Positions 29,366 through 38,374 of a stretch of DNA of 64,000 nt are shown here, piece after piece (the stretch's first letter is position 1; each line of letters opens with the position of its first letter). The DNA is taken from contig JAHFCE010000010.1 in NCBI GenBank assembly GCA_023249675.1, positions 1 through 64,000 on the forward strand, read 5' to 3'. The stretch comes from Elusimicrobiota bacterium. GTDB taxonomy: Bacteria > Elusimicrobiota > Elusimicrobia > UBA1565 > UBA9628. Position numbers and translations under genes: made by a program. Under the pieces are notes generated by a model, which ran no database searches, was not told the DNA's origin, and saw only the letters and a program-made list of their open reading frames with translations.

Positions 29366-30288
29366 TAGGCCCTCGCTGTCCTTGCGGCCTTCATCGCCGC
29401 GAGGCCCTCGCGCAGACCGGTCGGGCGCACGCCGAGTTCCCGCTCCATGCGCGCGGTGACGAAAGTCGTGTTCTTCGGACGCGCGGCGAGGCCCGGGAAG
29501 GACTTGCTCGTGACCGGTCTGATCAGGGACTTGTCGAGTCCGAACACCTCGGCGACAGCGAGCGCGAACTCGAAGCGGTCGACCTCGTCGCGGCCCGCGA
29601 GATGAAAGATTCCCGAAGGACGCTTGGCGATCACGGCCCACAGGGCGCTGCCGCAGGAGATGTTGTAGAGGGGGTTTTCGCGCACGTCGGTCACCATCGA
29701 GACGGTTTCGCCCTGCATCAGCTTCTCGTAGATCCAGGTCGCGGGGTTGGGTCGGGTGACCGCGTGGTTCCAGCCGTACATCAGGATCGGTCGCACGATC
29801 GTCCAATGCTTGAGCGTCTCCTGGACGAGGCGCTCGCACTCGACCTTCAGGCGGCCGTACTTGTTGATCGGGTTGACCGTGTCCGTCTCGCGGTAGGGAG
29901 CCCGGGTTCCATCGAAGACAGCGTTTGTCGAAACGTAGATCAGGTGTGAATCGGTGCGGCGGCAGGCCGAGGTGACGTTCAGCGTGCCCACGATGTTCGA
30001 CTCGAGGCTCTCGGCGTAGTGGTTTTCGACATAGTCCACGCTGGCGATGCCGGCCGCGTGTACGACCGCGTCGAAGCGCCGTCGCGCGAACAAGCGGTCC
30101 ACCGCGCGCTTGTCGCGGATGTCGAGAACGAGGTGCCGCGCCTTTGAGTCCACGATCACGTAGTCGCGCTGGTGCAGACTGACGATGTCCCAGTCCGGGG
30201 GCAGCGTCTCCTCCATGCTTTTGCCGAGCAGGCCGGTGCCGCCGGTGACCAGGACGGTTTTCGAGTCGCGGCTTTTGCGGCGGGGCAT
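29365..30288 (-). CDS. dTDP-4-dehydrorhamnose reductase-like NAD(P)-dependent reductase (RmlD family)
   Basis: VLVTGGTGLLGKSMEETL, YVSTNAVFDGTRAPYRETDTVNPINKYGRLKVECERLV. Confidence 0.85.
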   Translation of the reverse strand: MPRRKSRDSKTVLVTGGTGLLGKSMEETLPPDWDIVSLHQRDYVIVDSKARHLVLDIRDKRAVDRLFARRRFDAVVHAAGIASVDYVENHYAESLESNIVGTLNVTSACRRTDSHLIYVSTNAVFDGTRAPYRETDTVNPINKYGRLKVECERLVQETLKHWTIVRPILMYGWNHAVTRPNPATWIYEKLMQGETVSMVTDVRENPLYNISCGSALWAVIAKRPSGIFHLAGRDEVDRFEFALAVAEVFGLDKSLIRPVTSKSFPGLAARPKNTTFVTARMERELGVRPTGLREGLAAMKAARTARA

Positions 30289-30289
30289 T

Positions 30290-30850
30290 TTAGGGTAGTC
30301 GGAAATGGACGTTGAGAAAATCGATGAGGCTGACCGCGCGCCGGTTCAGGCGCGCCGGTTGCACCTCCTGCGTGGCGGCGAGGACGAGGTCCGCCTGTTC
30401 AGGCACTTCAGAGAACCGTGTGGCAAACGAGATGCGAGCGCCCGTCAGATTCAGGCCCGCGAGAGTCTCACGGAGGACTCCTTCGAACTCGTCTTGCGCG
30501 ACGATCCAGAAGTCCTTGCGGCCGCTTGCGTGCTCCCGGCGCAGTGCCGTGGCCACATTCTCTTGGAGCTGGCGGAACAGGCGGACCGTGTAGCGCGCGT
30601 AGTGATAGGTCTTGTGCGTTTTCTCGAGCGCGCCCTTCGGCGTCAGCAGGTACTGCGTGCGCTTCCAGTCCAGCTGCCGGACCTTGATAAGCCCCTTGCG
30701 CGCCAGACGCTTGAGCAGAAGGTTTGTCATTCCAAGCGAGAGTCCGGCGCCCTGCGACAGGCCGCGCTGGGTCTGGATCGGTTCGCGGGTGATCTCGCGC
30801 ATCAGCGCGAGTTCGCTTTCGTCGATGCCGGAGATGGGAGTCGAGGGCAT
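30290..30850 (-). CDS. EPS-associated MarR-family winged-helix regulator with an extra C-terminal domain
   Basis: TQRGLSQGAGLSLGMTNLLLKRLARKGLIKVRQLDWKRTQYLLTPKGALEK resembles the EPS-associated MarR family; ATG at 30850 lies directly after the palindromic operator. Confidence 0.8.
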   Translation of the reverse strand: MPSTPISGIDESELALMREITREPIQTQRGLSQGAGLSLGMTNLLLKRLARKGLIKVRQLDWKRTQYLLTPKGALEKTHKTYHYARYTVRLFRQLQENVATALRREHASGRKDFWIVAQDEFEGVLRETLAGLNLTGARISFATRFSEVPEQADLVLAATQEVQPARLNRRAVSLIDFLNVHFRLP

Positions 30851-30869
30851 ATGTTCAGTGATTGAACAT
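30851..30869 (-). promoter_or_regulatory. Operator site 1: ATGTTCA-ATCAC-TGAACAT (minus-strand sense)
   Basis: Perfect 7-bp arms, 5-nt spacer; -10-like TAGAAT at 30868-30873 (minus) overlaps it. Confidence 0.8.
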
Positions 30870-30898
30870 TCTACCATTTCCGTCCCCGCCGAGTCCGC

Positions 30899-31906
30899 CT
30901 AAAGGCCTCGGGCGTGAAGGTCGTGGACCTGGATCAGGCCGACCGCGCGGCCGCGGCGATCGACGACGGGCAGGACGTTGAACGGGTTCCTCCGGTTTTC
31001 CATGAGGGCGACGGCCTGAGCCGTGGAAGTGTCGGGGCGGACCGTGGTCGGGTGCGGGTTCATGACATCCTGGATCGAGAGTGTGAATGGATTTTTTCCG
31101 CCTTCGAGGGCGCGTCGGAGGTCGTAGTCGGTGACAAGACCCACGAAGCGTCCGCGGGCGTTCACGATCGACGCGGCTCCGGCCTGCTTGCGGGTGATCT
31201 CGATGAGCAGGCGCCGTACGCCTGCGTCCAGGCGGACCACCGGATTGTCCTTGCCGGCGCGCATGACGTCCGCGGCGGTCAGGCTCAAGCGGCGGCCCAG
31301 CCGCCCTCCGGGATGATTACGCGCGAAGTCGCCGGCGTCGAAGTTTCGGCGCTTCATCAGCGCGACGGCGAGCGCGTCACCGATGACGAGCGCGACGGTC
31401 GTGCTGCTGGTCGGCGCGAGATTGAGCGGACAGGCCTCCTCGACGATCGGGGTATGAAGGATCACGTCCGCTCGGCGAGCTAAAGTGGACTTCGGATTGG
31501 CGGTCAGCGCGATGAGCTTGGCTCCGCGCGCGCGCAGATGCGGGAGCAGTGCGTTCAACTCGTCCGACTCGCCGGACTTGCCGATCGCGAGCACGAGATC
31601 CTGGCGCTGGACCAGACCCATGCCGCCGTGCATCGCCTCGACGGGGTCTAAGTAGACGGCCGGCGTGCCCGTCGATGAGAGCGTGGCTGTGATCTTTTGC
31701 GCGATCGCGCCCGACTTTCCGACTCCGGTCAGAATCACCTTGCCGCGGCAGGAGGCCAGCATCTCGACGGCCCGTGCATAGGAGGAGTCCACCGCGCTGC
31801 GGACGCGGCGCAGGGCGGTTCTCTCGCAGTCGATCACGCGGCGGATCTCCGCGAGGATGTCGAGCCGGGAGGCCTTTTGTCGGGAGCGTTTCATTGCAGT
31901 CGCCAT
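30899..31906 (-). CDS. kdsD: Arabinose-5-phosphate isomerase (KdsD/KpsF/GutQ) with SIS and tandem CBS domains
   Basis: VILTGVGKSGAIAQKITATLSSTGTPAVYLDPVEAMHGGMGLV; CBS repeats; start refined to 31906, as the longer ORF is a shadow of the upstream gene. Confidence 0.92.
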   Translation of the reverse strand: MATAMKRSRQKASRLDILAEIRRVIDCERTALRRVRSAVDSSYARAVEMLASCRGKVILTGVGKSGAIAQKITATLSSTGTPAVYLDPVEAMHGGMGLVQRQDLVLAIGKSGESDELNALLPHLRARGAKLIALTANPKSTLARRADVILHTPIVEEACPLNLAPTSSTTVALVIGDALAVALMKRRNFDAGDFARNHPGGRLGRRLSLTAADVMRAGKDNPVVRLDAGVRRLLIEITRKQAGAASIVNARGRFVGLVTDYDLRRALEGGKNPFTLSIQDVMNPHPTTVRPDTSTAQAVALMENRRNPFNVLPVVDRRGRAVGLIQVHDLHARGL

Positions 31907-31910
31907 TCTA

Positions 31911-33776
31911 TCATTCCGACCGCACGTTGAGCGCGGCGTCGAGGGCGGCGGCGGCGCGTTCCGCGCCGCCGCCGTCACCCGAGAAGAAGAGCTGCTCGAG
32001 CAGACGGTTTCGGGATGGTTCATCGGGCAGGCCGCGTCCGGCGTGGAAATGTTCGAGCGCCTCGCGCAGGCCGGAGACCGAGGTGAAGCGCGTAATGTCG
32101 GCTGCCTCGGAGAGGGCGGAAGCGTCGTAGGCGAGCGGGCGCCACTGCCATGCGGGGATTCCGCGGAGAACGGCCTCCTCGCCGATCGTCGAATAACTGA
32201 AGAGCACGGCGTCGGCCCAGGCGAAGTCCTCCTTGAGGGGGCTTGATGAGAGCTCAAGACCGGCGCGCGCGCGGGCGTAGGCCGCGTCGGTTCGAGGTTG
32301 GACGAATGGGTGCTCGCGCAGACGCAGGGACACGCCCGGCAGGCCTGCGGCCGCGGCGCGCGCGGCTTCGAGCATCTGCGCTTCCATCCCCAGATCGAGC
32401 GCCGGCGCGAGAAGGAGGCGCACGCCTTTTCCAGACCAGGATTTGACCGGGGCGGGGGGGCGGATATGGTCGAAGCGCGGGGAGCCGGTCGCCACGACGC
32501 GCTGCGGAGGATAGCCATAGGAGAGGAAGTGCTCTCGCGGCTTGAGCCCCATCGCGAGGACGAGGTCCGGAGTCGGGACCGGGAGGCCGTCCGGCTCTCC
32601 GCGGAATTCGCGTGCGGGCTCGAGGAAATAGAACGTCTTCTCAGCGCAGAAGGTCGCGTGCTGGAGGGTCGCGGTCAGGGCACTCGGCGCGCCCGCTCGC
32701 GTTCCGGCGTAGCACGCTCGCGCCTGGGGGTAATGCTCGAGGAAATGGACGACGGCGCGCGGACGTAGGCGCGCGGCCGCGCGCTGGGCTGCGCGCTCGA
32801 CCAGCGTCGCGCGAGGGATCGAGGCATCGGCGAAGCCGCGCAGGAGGCATTCTTCAAAAAGGGGAAAAAGATCGAGGTCTCCGCTCTGGAAGACGGCGCG
32901 AAAGTCGGGGCGGCCGCGGCGGCGCAGGTACGCGCCAAGAGGTCGGAAGTCGGCGGCCGCCCTCAGCGCGTCGAGCGGCTCGAGGAAAGCCTGCATCAGG
33001 ACGATCCCTCTTCGAGCGGCGTCGCGCGCGGATTCGAAGCGTCCGCGCCGCGGGCGGGCGGGGTCGCCCCCCGGGTCGAGCCAGCAGAGCCAGTTCACGC
33101 TGCGTCCCCTGGCGCTGAGCCGCTCGGGAAAGGCCTTGAAGTAGCGGTCGACGATCTTGCGGCCGTCAAACCAGCACGACCAGTCCCAATAGCCGAAGAG
33201 CAGCACATCGGCGCGCCCCGCGCCGACGTCGGCCGCGCGTGCGGCGAGGATATCGAGCAGCGCGTCGGCGGCGAAGGCGAGGCGCGAGCCGGCCGCGCGC
33301 AGGAGGAGGAGAACGCGCGGGTGGGATGCGGGCGCGCGGCGCTCCGCGACGGCGAAGCGCGCGCGCAGGACCGCGACGATTTCCCGCGGCGCGCCCCATG
33401 TCTCAAGCTCGGACGCGCCGAGACTTTCGGCGGCCTCCAGGACCGCGTGGACCGCGATCAGACGCGAGAACGCGGGGTCCATTTCGCAGGCCTTGAAGGA
33501 GCCGGGATGATACCACCAAGACGATGCGGCGCTGCCGCCGCATTCCGCGCGCAGCGTGGGGCCATTGGGCTCGGCCGAGGCGCCGATGGAGGCGCTGACG
33601 CGCAGGTAGGTCTCCAGGGCTGCGGCCCGGGCCGCAGCCGAGCAGGCGCGCGCGCGGAGGAAGGGGCCGCGCGCGGCGTGCGCGAGAGTCTCTTCCGCAA
33701 TCGGCGGCAGGAAGCTGAGGAGCGGCCCCTCGGGCGGCGCCGGGGGAGGGACCCAGCAGACGGTCAGACGCGTCAT
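31911..33776 (-). CDS. Surface carbohydrate biosynthesis protein, putative GT-B-like transferase (possibly TIGR04326-like)
   Basis: 621 aa; TATLQHATFCAEKTFYF, VVATGSPRFDHIRPP, RLREHPFVQPR, FAWADAVLFSYSTIGEEAVLRGIPAWQW (capsule/CDP-glycerol transferase-like motifs). Confidence 0.6.
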   Translation of the reverse strand: MTRLTVCWVPPPAPPEGPLLSFLPPIAEETLAHAARGPFLRARACSAAARAAALETYLRVSASIGASAEPNGPTLRAECGGSAASSWWYHPGSFKACEMDPAFSRLIAVHAVLEAAESLGASELETWGAPREIVAVLRARFAVAERRAPASHPRVLLLLRAAGSRLAFAADALLDILAARAADVGAGRADVLLFGYWDWSCWFDGRKIVDRYFKAFPERLSARGRSVNWLCWLDPGGDPARPRRGRFESARDAARRGIVLMQAFLEPLDALRAAADFRPLGAYLRRRGRPDFRAVFQSGDLDLFPLFEECLLRGFADASIPRATLVERAAQRAAARLRPRAVVHFLEHYPQARACYAGTRAGAPSALTATLQHATFCAEKTFYFLEPAREFRGEPDGLPVPTPDLVLAMGLKPREHFLSYGYPPQRVVATGSPRFDHIRPPAPVKSWSGKGVRLLLAPALDLGMEAQMLEAARAAAAGLPGVSLRLREHPFVQPRTDAAYARARAGLELSSSPLKEDFAWADAVLFSYSTIGEEAVLRGIPAWQWRPLAYDASALSEAADITRFTSVSGLREALEHFHAGRGLPDEPSRNRLLEQLFFSGDGGGAERAAAALDAALNVRSE

Positions 33777-34714
33777 CGGCGCAGGAACTCGGAGGCGGCG
33801 CGAGCGCAGTCGAGCCCGGCGATCGCGGCGCGGCCCATCGCGAGGATGGCCTCCTCGGTCGAGCCGCCGATGTGCGGCGTCGCGAGAATCTTCGGGTGCT
33901 CGAGCAGGCGCCGGTCCTTCGGCGGCTCTTCGGCGAACCCGTCGAGGCCCGCGCCGGCCAGGCGCCCGGCGTCGAGTGCCGCCAGCAGGGCGGTCTCATC
34001 GATGAGGCCGCCGCGCGCGGTGTTGATCAGCACGGCTGACGGTTTCATCCGCGCGAGACGCGCGGCATTTATGAGGCCGCGGGTGTCCGAGACCAGCGGG
34101 GCGTGGAGGCTGACGACGTCGGACTGGGCCAGCACATCGTCCAGGTCGAGAAGCGCGATGCCTTTTTCGGCGGCGAAGGCGCGATCGGGCGCGGGGTCGC
34201 AGGCCAGCAGGCGGACGCCGAACGGCGCGAGCAGGGTGACGAGCTCCCTGGCGACGGCGCCGAGGCCGACGAGGCCGACGGTCTTGCCGGTCAGCGTCGA
34301 GCCCTTGTGCTGGCGCCACATCCCGGCGCGTAGGTCGGCCTGGTCCTCCGGCAGGCGCCGCAGCAGCGCCAGAGTCATCATCAGCGCGAGTTCGGCGACA
34401 GAGCGGCTGTTGGAGCCCGGCGTCCAAGCGAGCTTCACTCCGTGCTTGGCCATCGCGGCGAGGTCGAAGGAGTCGAGGCCGACGCCAAACTTGCTGATGA
34501 CCTTGAGTCCAGGCAGGCGTGCGAGCAGGGCGTCGTCGATGACCTCGAGCGCCAGCACGGCCTTGTCGCATCCATCGAGAAATTCGATGAGGGCGGTATC
34601 CCGCAGCGACGCGCCCGCGTCATTGAAGCGCGCGCCGGGATGGCGGGCCAGAAGTTCCGCGCGCAGAACCGCGTGCTGCGAGAACGAGCGCGATGCGACT
34701 GCGACGAGGCTCAC
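33773..34714 (-). CDS. D-isomer 2-hydroxyacid dehydrogenase (phosphoglycerate dehydrogenase-like)
   Basis: GKTVGLVGLGAVARELVTLLAPFGVRLLACDP, INTARGGLIDETALLAAL, LATPHIGGSTEEA. Confidence 0.92.
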   Translation of the reverse strand: MSLVAVASRSFSQHAVLRAELLARHPGARFNDAGASLRDTALIEFLDGCDKAVLALEVIDDALLARLPGLKVISKFGVGLDSFDLAAMAKHGVKLAWTPGSNSRSVAELALMMTLALLRRLPEDQADLRAGMWRQHKGSTLTGKTVGLVGLGAVARELVTLLAPFGVRLLACDPAPDRAFAAEKGIALLDLDDVLAQSDVVSLHAPLVSDTRGLINAARLARMKPSAVLINTARGGLIDETALLAALDAGRLAGAGLDGFAEEPPKDRRLLEHPKILATPHIGGSTEEAILAMGRAAIAGLDCARAASEFLRR

Positions 34715-35802
34715 GGAAGTTCCGCCGTGCGGCCTTTGGCGAGGTATTCAGCGCAGACGGCGCGGAACTTCTCATCGGCCGGCGCTGAAACCTTGCGGAT
34801 CGTCCCGGCGGCGTTGGGCATGATCAGTCCGAGACTCTGCGCGGAGTTTTTCTTGTCCTTTGCCAGCGCGCCAAGAAAGTCATCGAGCGGGACCGGCGTC
34901 GTCTCGAAGCCCCGCCAGTTGGCGGCGAGGGTCGGACGCATGCGGCGGTAGTGCTCCGCGGAGCCGAGGCCTAGCCGCGCGGCGGCGAGATTGGCGAAGT
35001 CCATGCCGATGGTGATCGCGATGCCGTGGGGGATCGCGTAATTCGTCGCCGCCTCGAGAGAGTGGCCAAACGAATGTCCATAGTTCATCACGAGGCGCGG
35101 CCCCGCGTCAAACTCGTCGGCCTCGACGATCGGCTTCTTGATCTCGAGGCAGCGGCGCAGGTAGCGCGACATGACGGCTCGGTCTGTGAACAGGCGCGGG
35201 TAGTCCGTGGCGATCGCATCGAAAGAGGCCGGGCTCTCGATTGCGTGGACCTTCAGCATCTCGCCGACCCCGGAGCGCACGTCGCGCTCGTTCAATGTGT
35301 CGAGGAAACACGTGCTCAAAACGATCCTCTTCGGCGGCGTGAAGGTGCCGAGCACGTTCTTGGCGCCGCCGCCGTTGATCGAACTTTTCGAGCCGACGCA
35401 GGAGTCGGCCATGGCGAGAAGCGTCGTTGGAACGAAGGACCAATCGACGCCGCGGAGCATCGTCGCGGCGAGGAAGCAGGCGATGTCCTGCGTGACGCCT
35501 CCGCCGATGGCGACGAGCGCCTGGCCGCGGCGCAGGCCCTTCGCGACGAGGTGGCGCACATAGGCCGGCATCGCCTCGATGGACTTGGCGTCCTCGGCCG
35601 CGTCGATCAGCAAGATGGAGCGCGACAGGAGCGCGGGTCTAAGCCCGCGCTCATAGAGGCCGGCGACGCGGCGGTCGATCAGGAAGTGCGCGCCGGCGGA
35701 GGCCGGCGCGACGAGCTCGGCGAAGGGATCGTCGCGGAACTCGACCGCGTACGGGCCCTTGTGCGAGGCGATGATCAGGTCAGACGCGAGTAAATCCGCC
35801 AT
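34711..35802 (-). CDS. 3-dehydroquinate synthase (AroB)-related sugar phosphate cyclase/lyase-like enzyme
   Basis: LVAIGGGVTQDIACFLAATMLRGVDWSFVPTTLLAMADSCVGSKSSINGGGAKNVLGTFTPPKRI. Confidence 0.88.
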   Translation of the reverse strand: MADLLASDLIIASHKGPYAVEFRDDPFAELVAPASAGAHFLIDRRVAGLYERGLRPALLSRSILLIDAAEDAKSIEAMPAYVRHLVAKGLRRGQALVAIGGGVTQDIACFLAATMLRGVDWSFVPTTLLAMADSCVGSKSSINGGGAKNVLGTFTPPKRIVLSTCFLDTLNERDVRSGVGEMLKVHAIESPASFDAIATDYPRLFTDRAVMSRYLRRCLEIKKPIVEADEFDAGPRLVMNYGHSFGHSLEAATNYAIPHGIAITIGMDFANLAAARLGLGSAEHYRRMRPTLAANWRGFETTPVPLDDFLGALAKDKKNSAQSLGLIMPNAAGTIRKVSAPADEKFRAVCAEYLAKGRTAELP

Positions 35803-36499
35803 CGATGAGGAAGGTCTGTCCGCTCGCGTAGGTGTTGTCGGGGCTGCAGAGCCAGTACGCCAGCGCGGCGATCTCGGCGGGCCGCGCCAAGCGCCCGATC
35901 GGGATGCGCGCGACGAGCTTCTGGACGCCTGCGGCGCCGAGGATTCTTCGCGTCATGTCGGTGTCGACGAAGCCGGGCGCCAGAGAATTGACGAGCACGC
36001 CGTCGCGCGCGGCCTCGGCGGCGAGCGACGCCGTCAGGCCGTCGAGGCCGAACTTGCTCGCCGAGTAGGCGCCGCGTCCTTCGCGCGACACGACGCCGAA
36101 GACCGAGGTCACGTTGACAACACGGCCCCAGCGCCGTTTTGCCATGCCGGGCAGGAGCGCTCGGCACAGCAGGAACGGGGCGCGCAGGTTGACGCGCTGG
36201 ATGCGGTCGTAGTCGCCGGCGTCGATGTCGGCGAACGGCGAGATCTTGTTGACTCCCGCGTTGTTGACGAGAATTCCGAAACCTTGGCGCCCGGCCCATG
36301 CGGCGAACGCCTCGGCCGCGGCGTCGTCGCCGAAGTCTGCCGCGGCGTACGCGCAGCCTATCGGGGCCTTGCTTCCTGGGCGCGTGCCGGTGACCGTGAC
36401 TTTCGCTCCGGCGTCGCGCAGGCGCTGTGCGATCGCTCGGCCGATGCCGCGCGTACCGCCCGTGACCAGGGCCTTGCGGCCGGAGAGGGGCCTCTTCAT
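35780..36499 (-). CDS. Short-chain dehydrogenase/reductase (FabG-like)
   Basis: KALVTGGTRGIGRAIAQRL, NNAGVN, YSASKFGLDGLT; ATG 36499 with ATGA overlap. Confidence 0.9.
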   Translation of the reverse strand: MKRPLSGRKALVTGGTRGIGRAIAQRLRDAGAKVTVTGTRPGSKAPIGCAYAAADFGDDAAAEAFAAWAGRQGFGILVNNAGVNKISPFADIDAGDYDRIQRVNLRAPFLLCRALLPGMAKRRWGRVVNVTSVFGVVSREGRGAYSASKFGLDGLTASLAAEAARDGVLVNSLAPGFVDTDMTRRILGAAGVQKLVARIPIGRLARPAEIAALAYWLCSPDNTYASGQTFLIDGGFTRV

Positions 36500-37545
36500 C
36501 GCGTCCTCTTCGGAATACGGTCGGACAGCCGGTAGCGGCGCTTCCACGCCGGGTCCGCGCAGTAGATGCGGTAGATCAGTTCCATCGTCTTCAGCGCCTC
36601 CAGCGACGAGCCGTGGACGACGGGGGTTCCTTTCAGCACGCAGTCGGCGAATTCAAAGATCTCGTCGCGCCACGAGTTGTCCTCATTGTAGCGCGTCGTG
36701 ACCTCGCTGGGATCGCCGGCGTCCCCGTGCGCGGCGCGGGCGACGGTCAGCGTTTCCGCGCCGTAGGATTTCGAACCGGAGAGGATGCCGGACAAAGTCA
36801 GCGAGCCTTTCTCGAGCGCGATGTCGAGGTTAAAGCGGTGCCGCCACTGCGTGGCCGACGAGTGCAGCAGCGCGACGACGCCGGAGCGCGTCTTCATCAG
36901 CGCATAGGCGTTGTCCTCGACATCGTGCCTCCAGAACTCGTTCGACACCACGCTGTGGACCTCGGCGAAGTCTCCGGCGAACAGGCGCATCAGGTCCACC
37001 ATGTGGATGCCCTGGTCGAGCAGAATGCCGCCGCCGGCGTGGCGGCGCTGGGCGCGCCAGCTGTTCTCGAAGGCCACGATGCGGCTCTTGCCGTAGACGC
37101 CGTTGAGATTCAGCAGGCGTCCGAGGCGTCCGGAGCGCACGATCTTGAGCGCGTCGCGCACCGAGTCGTGGTAGCGGTGGTTGAAGCCGTACTTGAGCTT
37201 GAGGCGAGGGTGCTTCCTCTCAACGGCGCGGACCCGCGCGACGTCGGCGATGTCGCGTCCCGGGGGCTTTTCGCAGAACGTATGAAGTCCCTTCTCGAGG
37301 CCGCGAATCGCGGCATCGGCGGCGAGGTCGTTGGGCAGGCTGACGAACAACAGGTCGAGCGCCTCCCGGGCGATCATCCGCCTGTAGTCCGCGTAGAACC
37401 GAACGCCATCGGGGAATGTCCCATCGCGGCCGAAGCGCGCGTCGCTGATGGCGGCGGTCGCCAGTTGCGGGTGCGCGTCGATGAACGGTCGGCGCCGCGG
37501 GCCGACCACGCCGTAGCCGGCGATTCCAACGCGCAAGCGCTTCAT
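36496..37545 (-). CDS. Gfo/Idh/MocA family oxidoreductase
   Basis: RVGIAGYGVVGPRRRPFIDAHPQL, HTFCEKPPGRDIADV. Confidence 0.88.
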   Translation of the reverse strand: MKRLRVGIAGYGVVGPRRRPFIDAHPQLATAAISDARFGRDGTFPDGVRFYADYRRMIAREALDLLFVSLPNDLAADAAIRGLEKGLHTFCEKPPGRDIADVARVRAVERKHPRLKLKYGFNHRYHDSVRDALKIVRSGRLGRLLNLNGVYGKSRIVAFENSWRAQRRHAGGGILLDQGIHMVDLMRLFAGDFAEVHSVVSNEFWRHDVEDNAYALMKTRSGVVALLHSSATQWRHRFNLDIALEKGSLTLSGILSGSKSYGAETLTVARAAHGDAGDPSEVTTRYNEDNSWRDEIFEFADCVLKGTPVVHGSSLEALKTMELIYRIYCADPAWKRRYRLSDRIPKRTR

Positions 37546-38330
37546 ATCGCCGCCGCCGCGGCGTAGAGCGGTACCAGGCGGTCCGCTGCCATCGCGGCTT
37601 GGACGCGGGCCAAGTCCTCGGGCGTGTCCACGGACAGGGTGCGCGTTTTGGTCAGGGCCATTTTGACGGCGTCTCCGTGCTCGAGGAGGCGCAGCATGTC
37701 GATCGCTTCGGCGGTCTCGAGCGGTCCCGGCGGCAGCGCGTTGAAGCGCAGCAGGGCCTCGCGGCGGAACGGCACGATCGCGACGTGGCGGCGGCGCGGC
37801 GCGGCGCAGGCGCCCTTTTGACGGGTCGGGATGGGCTCACGCGAGAAGAAGAGCGCGCGGTCGTTGAGGCCCGTTACGACCTTGACCGTGTTGGGGTCGT
37901 CAAACTCGGCATCGGTCGGAATATCGGCGATCACGCTGGCGACCGAAAGCGACGGATCCTCGAGCAGGAGCCGGACGGCGTCATCGATCATTTGGGGGAC
38001 GACCATCGGCTCGTCGCCCTGCATCAGCGTCACGATATCGATGCGGCGGCCGGTTTCGGCCTCGATCTTGAGCATGGCCTCGGCCACGCGGTCGGTGCAG
38101 CGGTCGTGCGCGGGCTTGGTCATGACGGCTTTGGCGCCGATCGAGTGGGCGTAGTCCATGATTTCGCGGTCGCAGGTGGCGATCCAGGTTTCCGCGACGG
38201 TCTTCGCCATGGCGGTCCGGAAATAACAATGGCCGATCATGGGGATGCCGCAGATGAGCGCCATCGGCTTGCCCGGAAAGCGCGAGGAGGCCATGCGCGC
38301 GGGCACCACGGCGACGACGCGGGGTGTCAT
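37542..38330 (-). CDS. CMP-Kdo synthetase-like cytidylyltransferase (KdsB family)
   Basis: RVVAVVPARMASSRFPGKPMALICGIPMIGHCY; LMQGDEPMV; start refined to ATG 38330. Confidence 0.88.
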   Translation of the reverse strand: MTPRVVAVVPARMASSRFPGKPMALICGIPMIGHCYFRTAMAKTVAETWIATCDREIMDYAHSIGAKAVMTKPAHDRCTDRVAEAMLKIEAETGRRIDIVTLMQGDEPMVVPQMIDDAVRLLLEDPSLSVASVIADIPTDAEFDDPNTVKVVTGLNDRALFFSREPIPTRQKGACAAPRRRHVAIVPFRREALLRFNALPPGPLETAEAIDMLRLLEHGDAVKMALTKTRTLSVDTPEDLARVQAAMAADRLVPLYAAAAAI

Positions 38331-38374
38331 GGGGTCGATAGTATCAATTCGCGCTCCGGCCGCGGGATGCGGGC

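Noticed and set aside
29366-29839. N-terminal extension of the 28460-29839 GT2 ORF
   Set aside because: Shadow of the RmlD-like gene; GT2 homology begins at the GTG at 29365
31907-32518. N-terminal extension of the KdsD ORF
   Set aside because: Overlaps the upstream gene in another frame with low-complexity composition
33321-34823. 500-aa + strand ORF antisense to glycan and PGDH-like genes
   Set aside because: Arg/Ala/Ser/Pro-rich low-complexity translation crossing two well-supported opposite-strand genes; typical GC-rich shadow ORF
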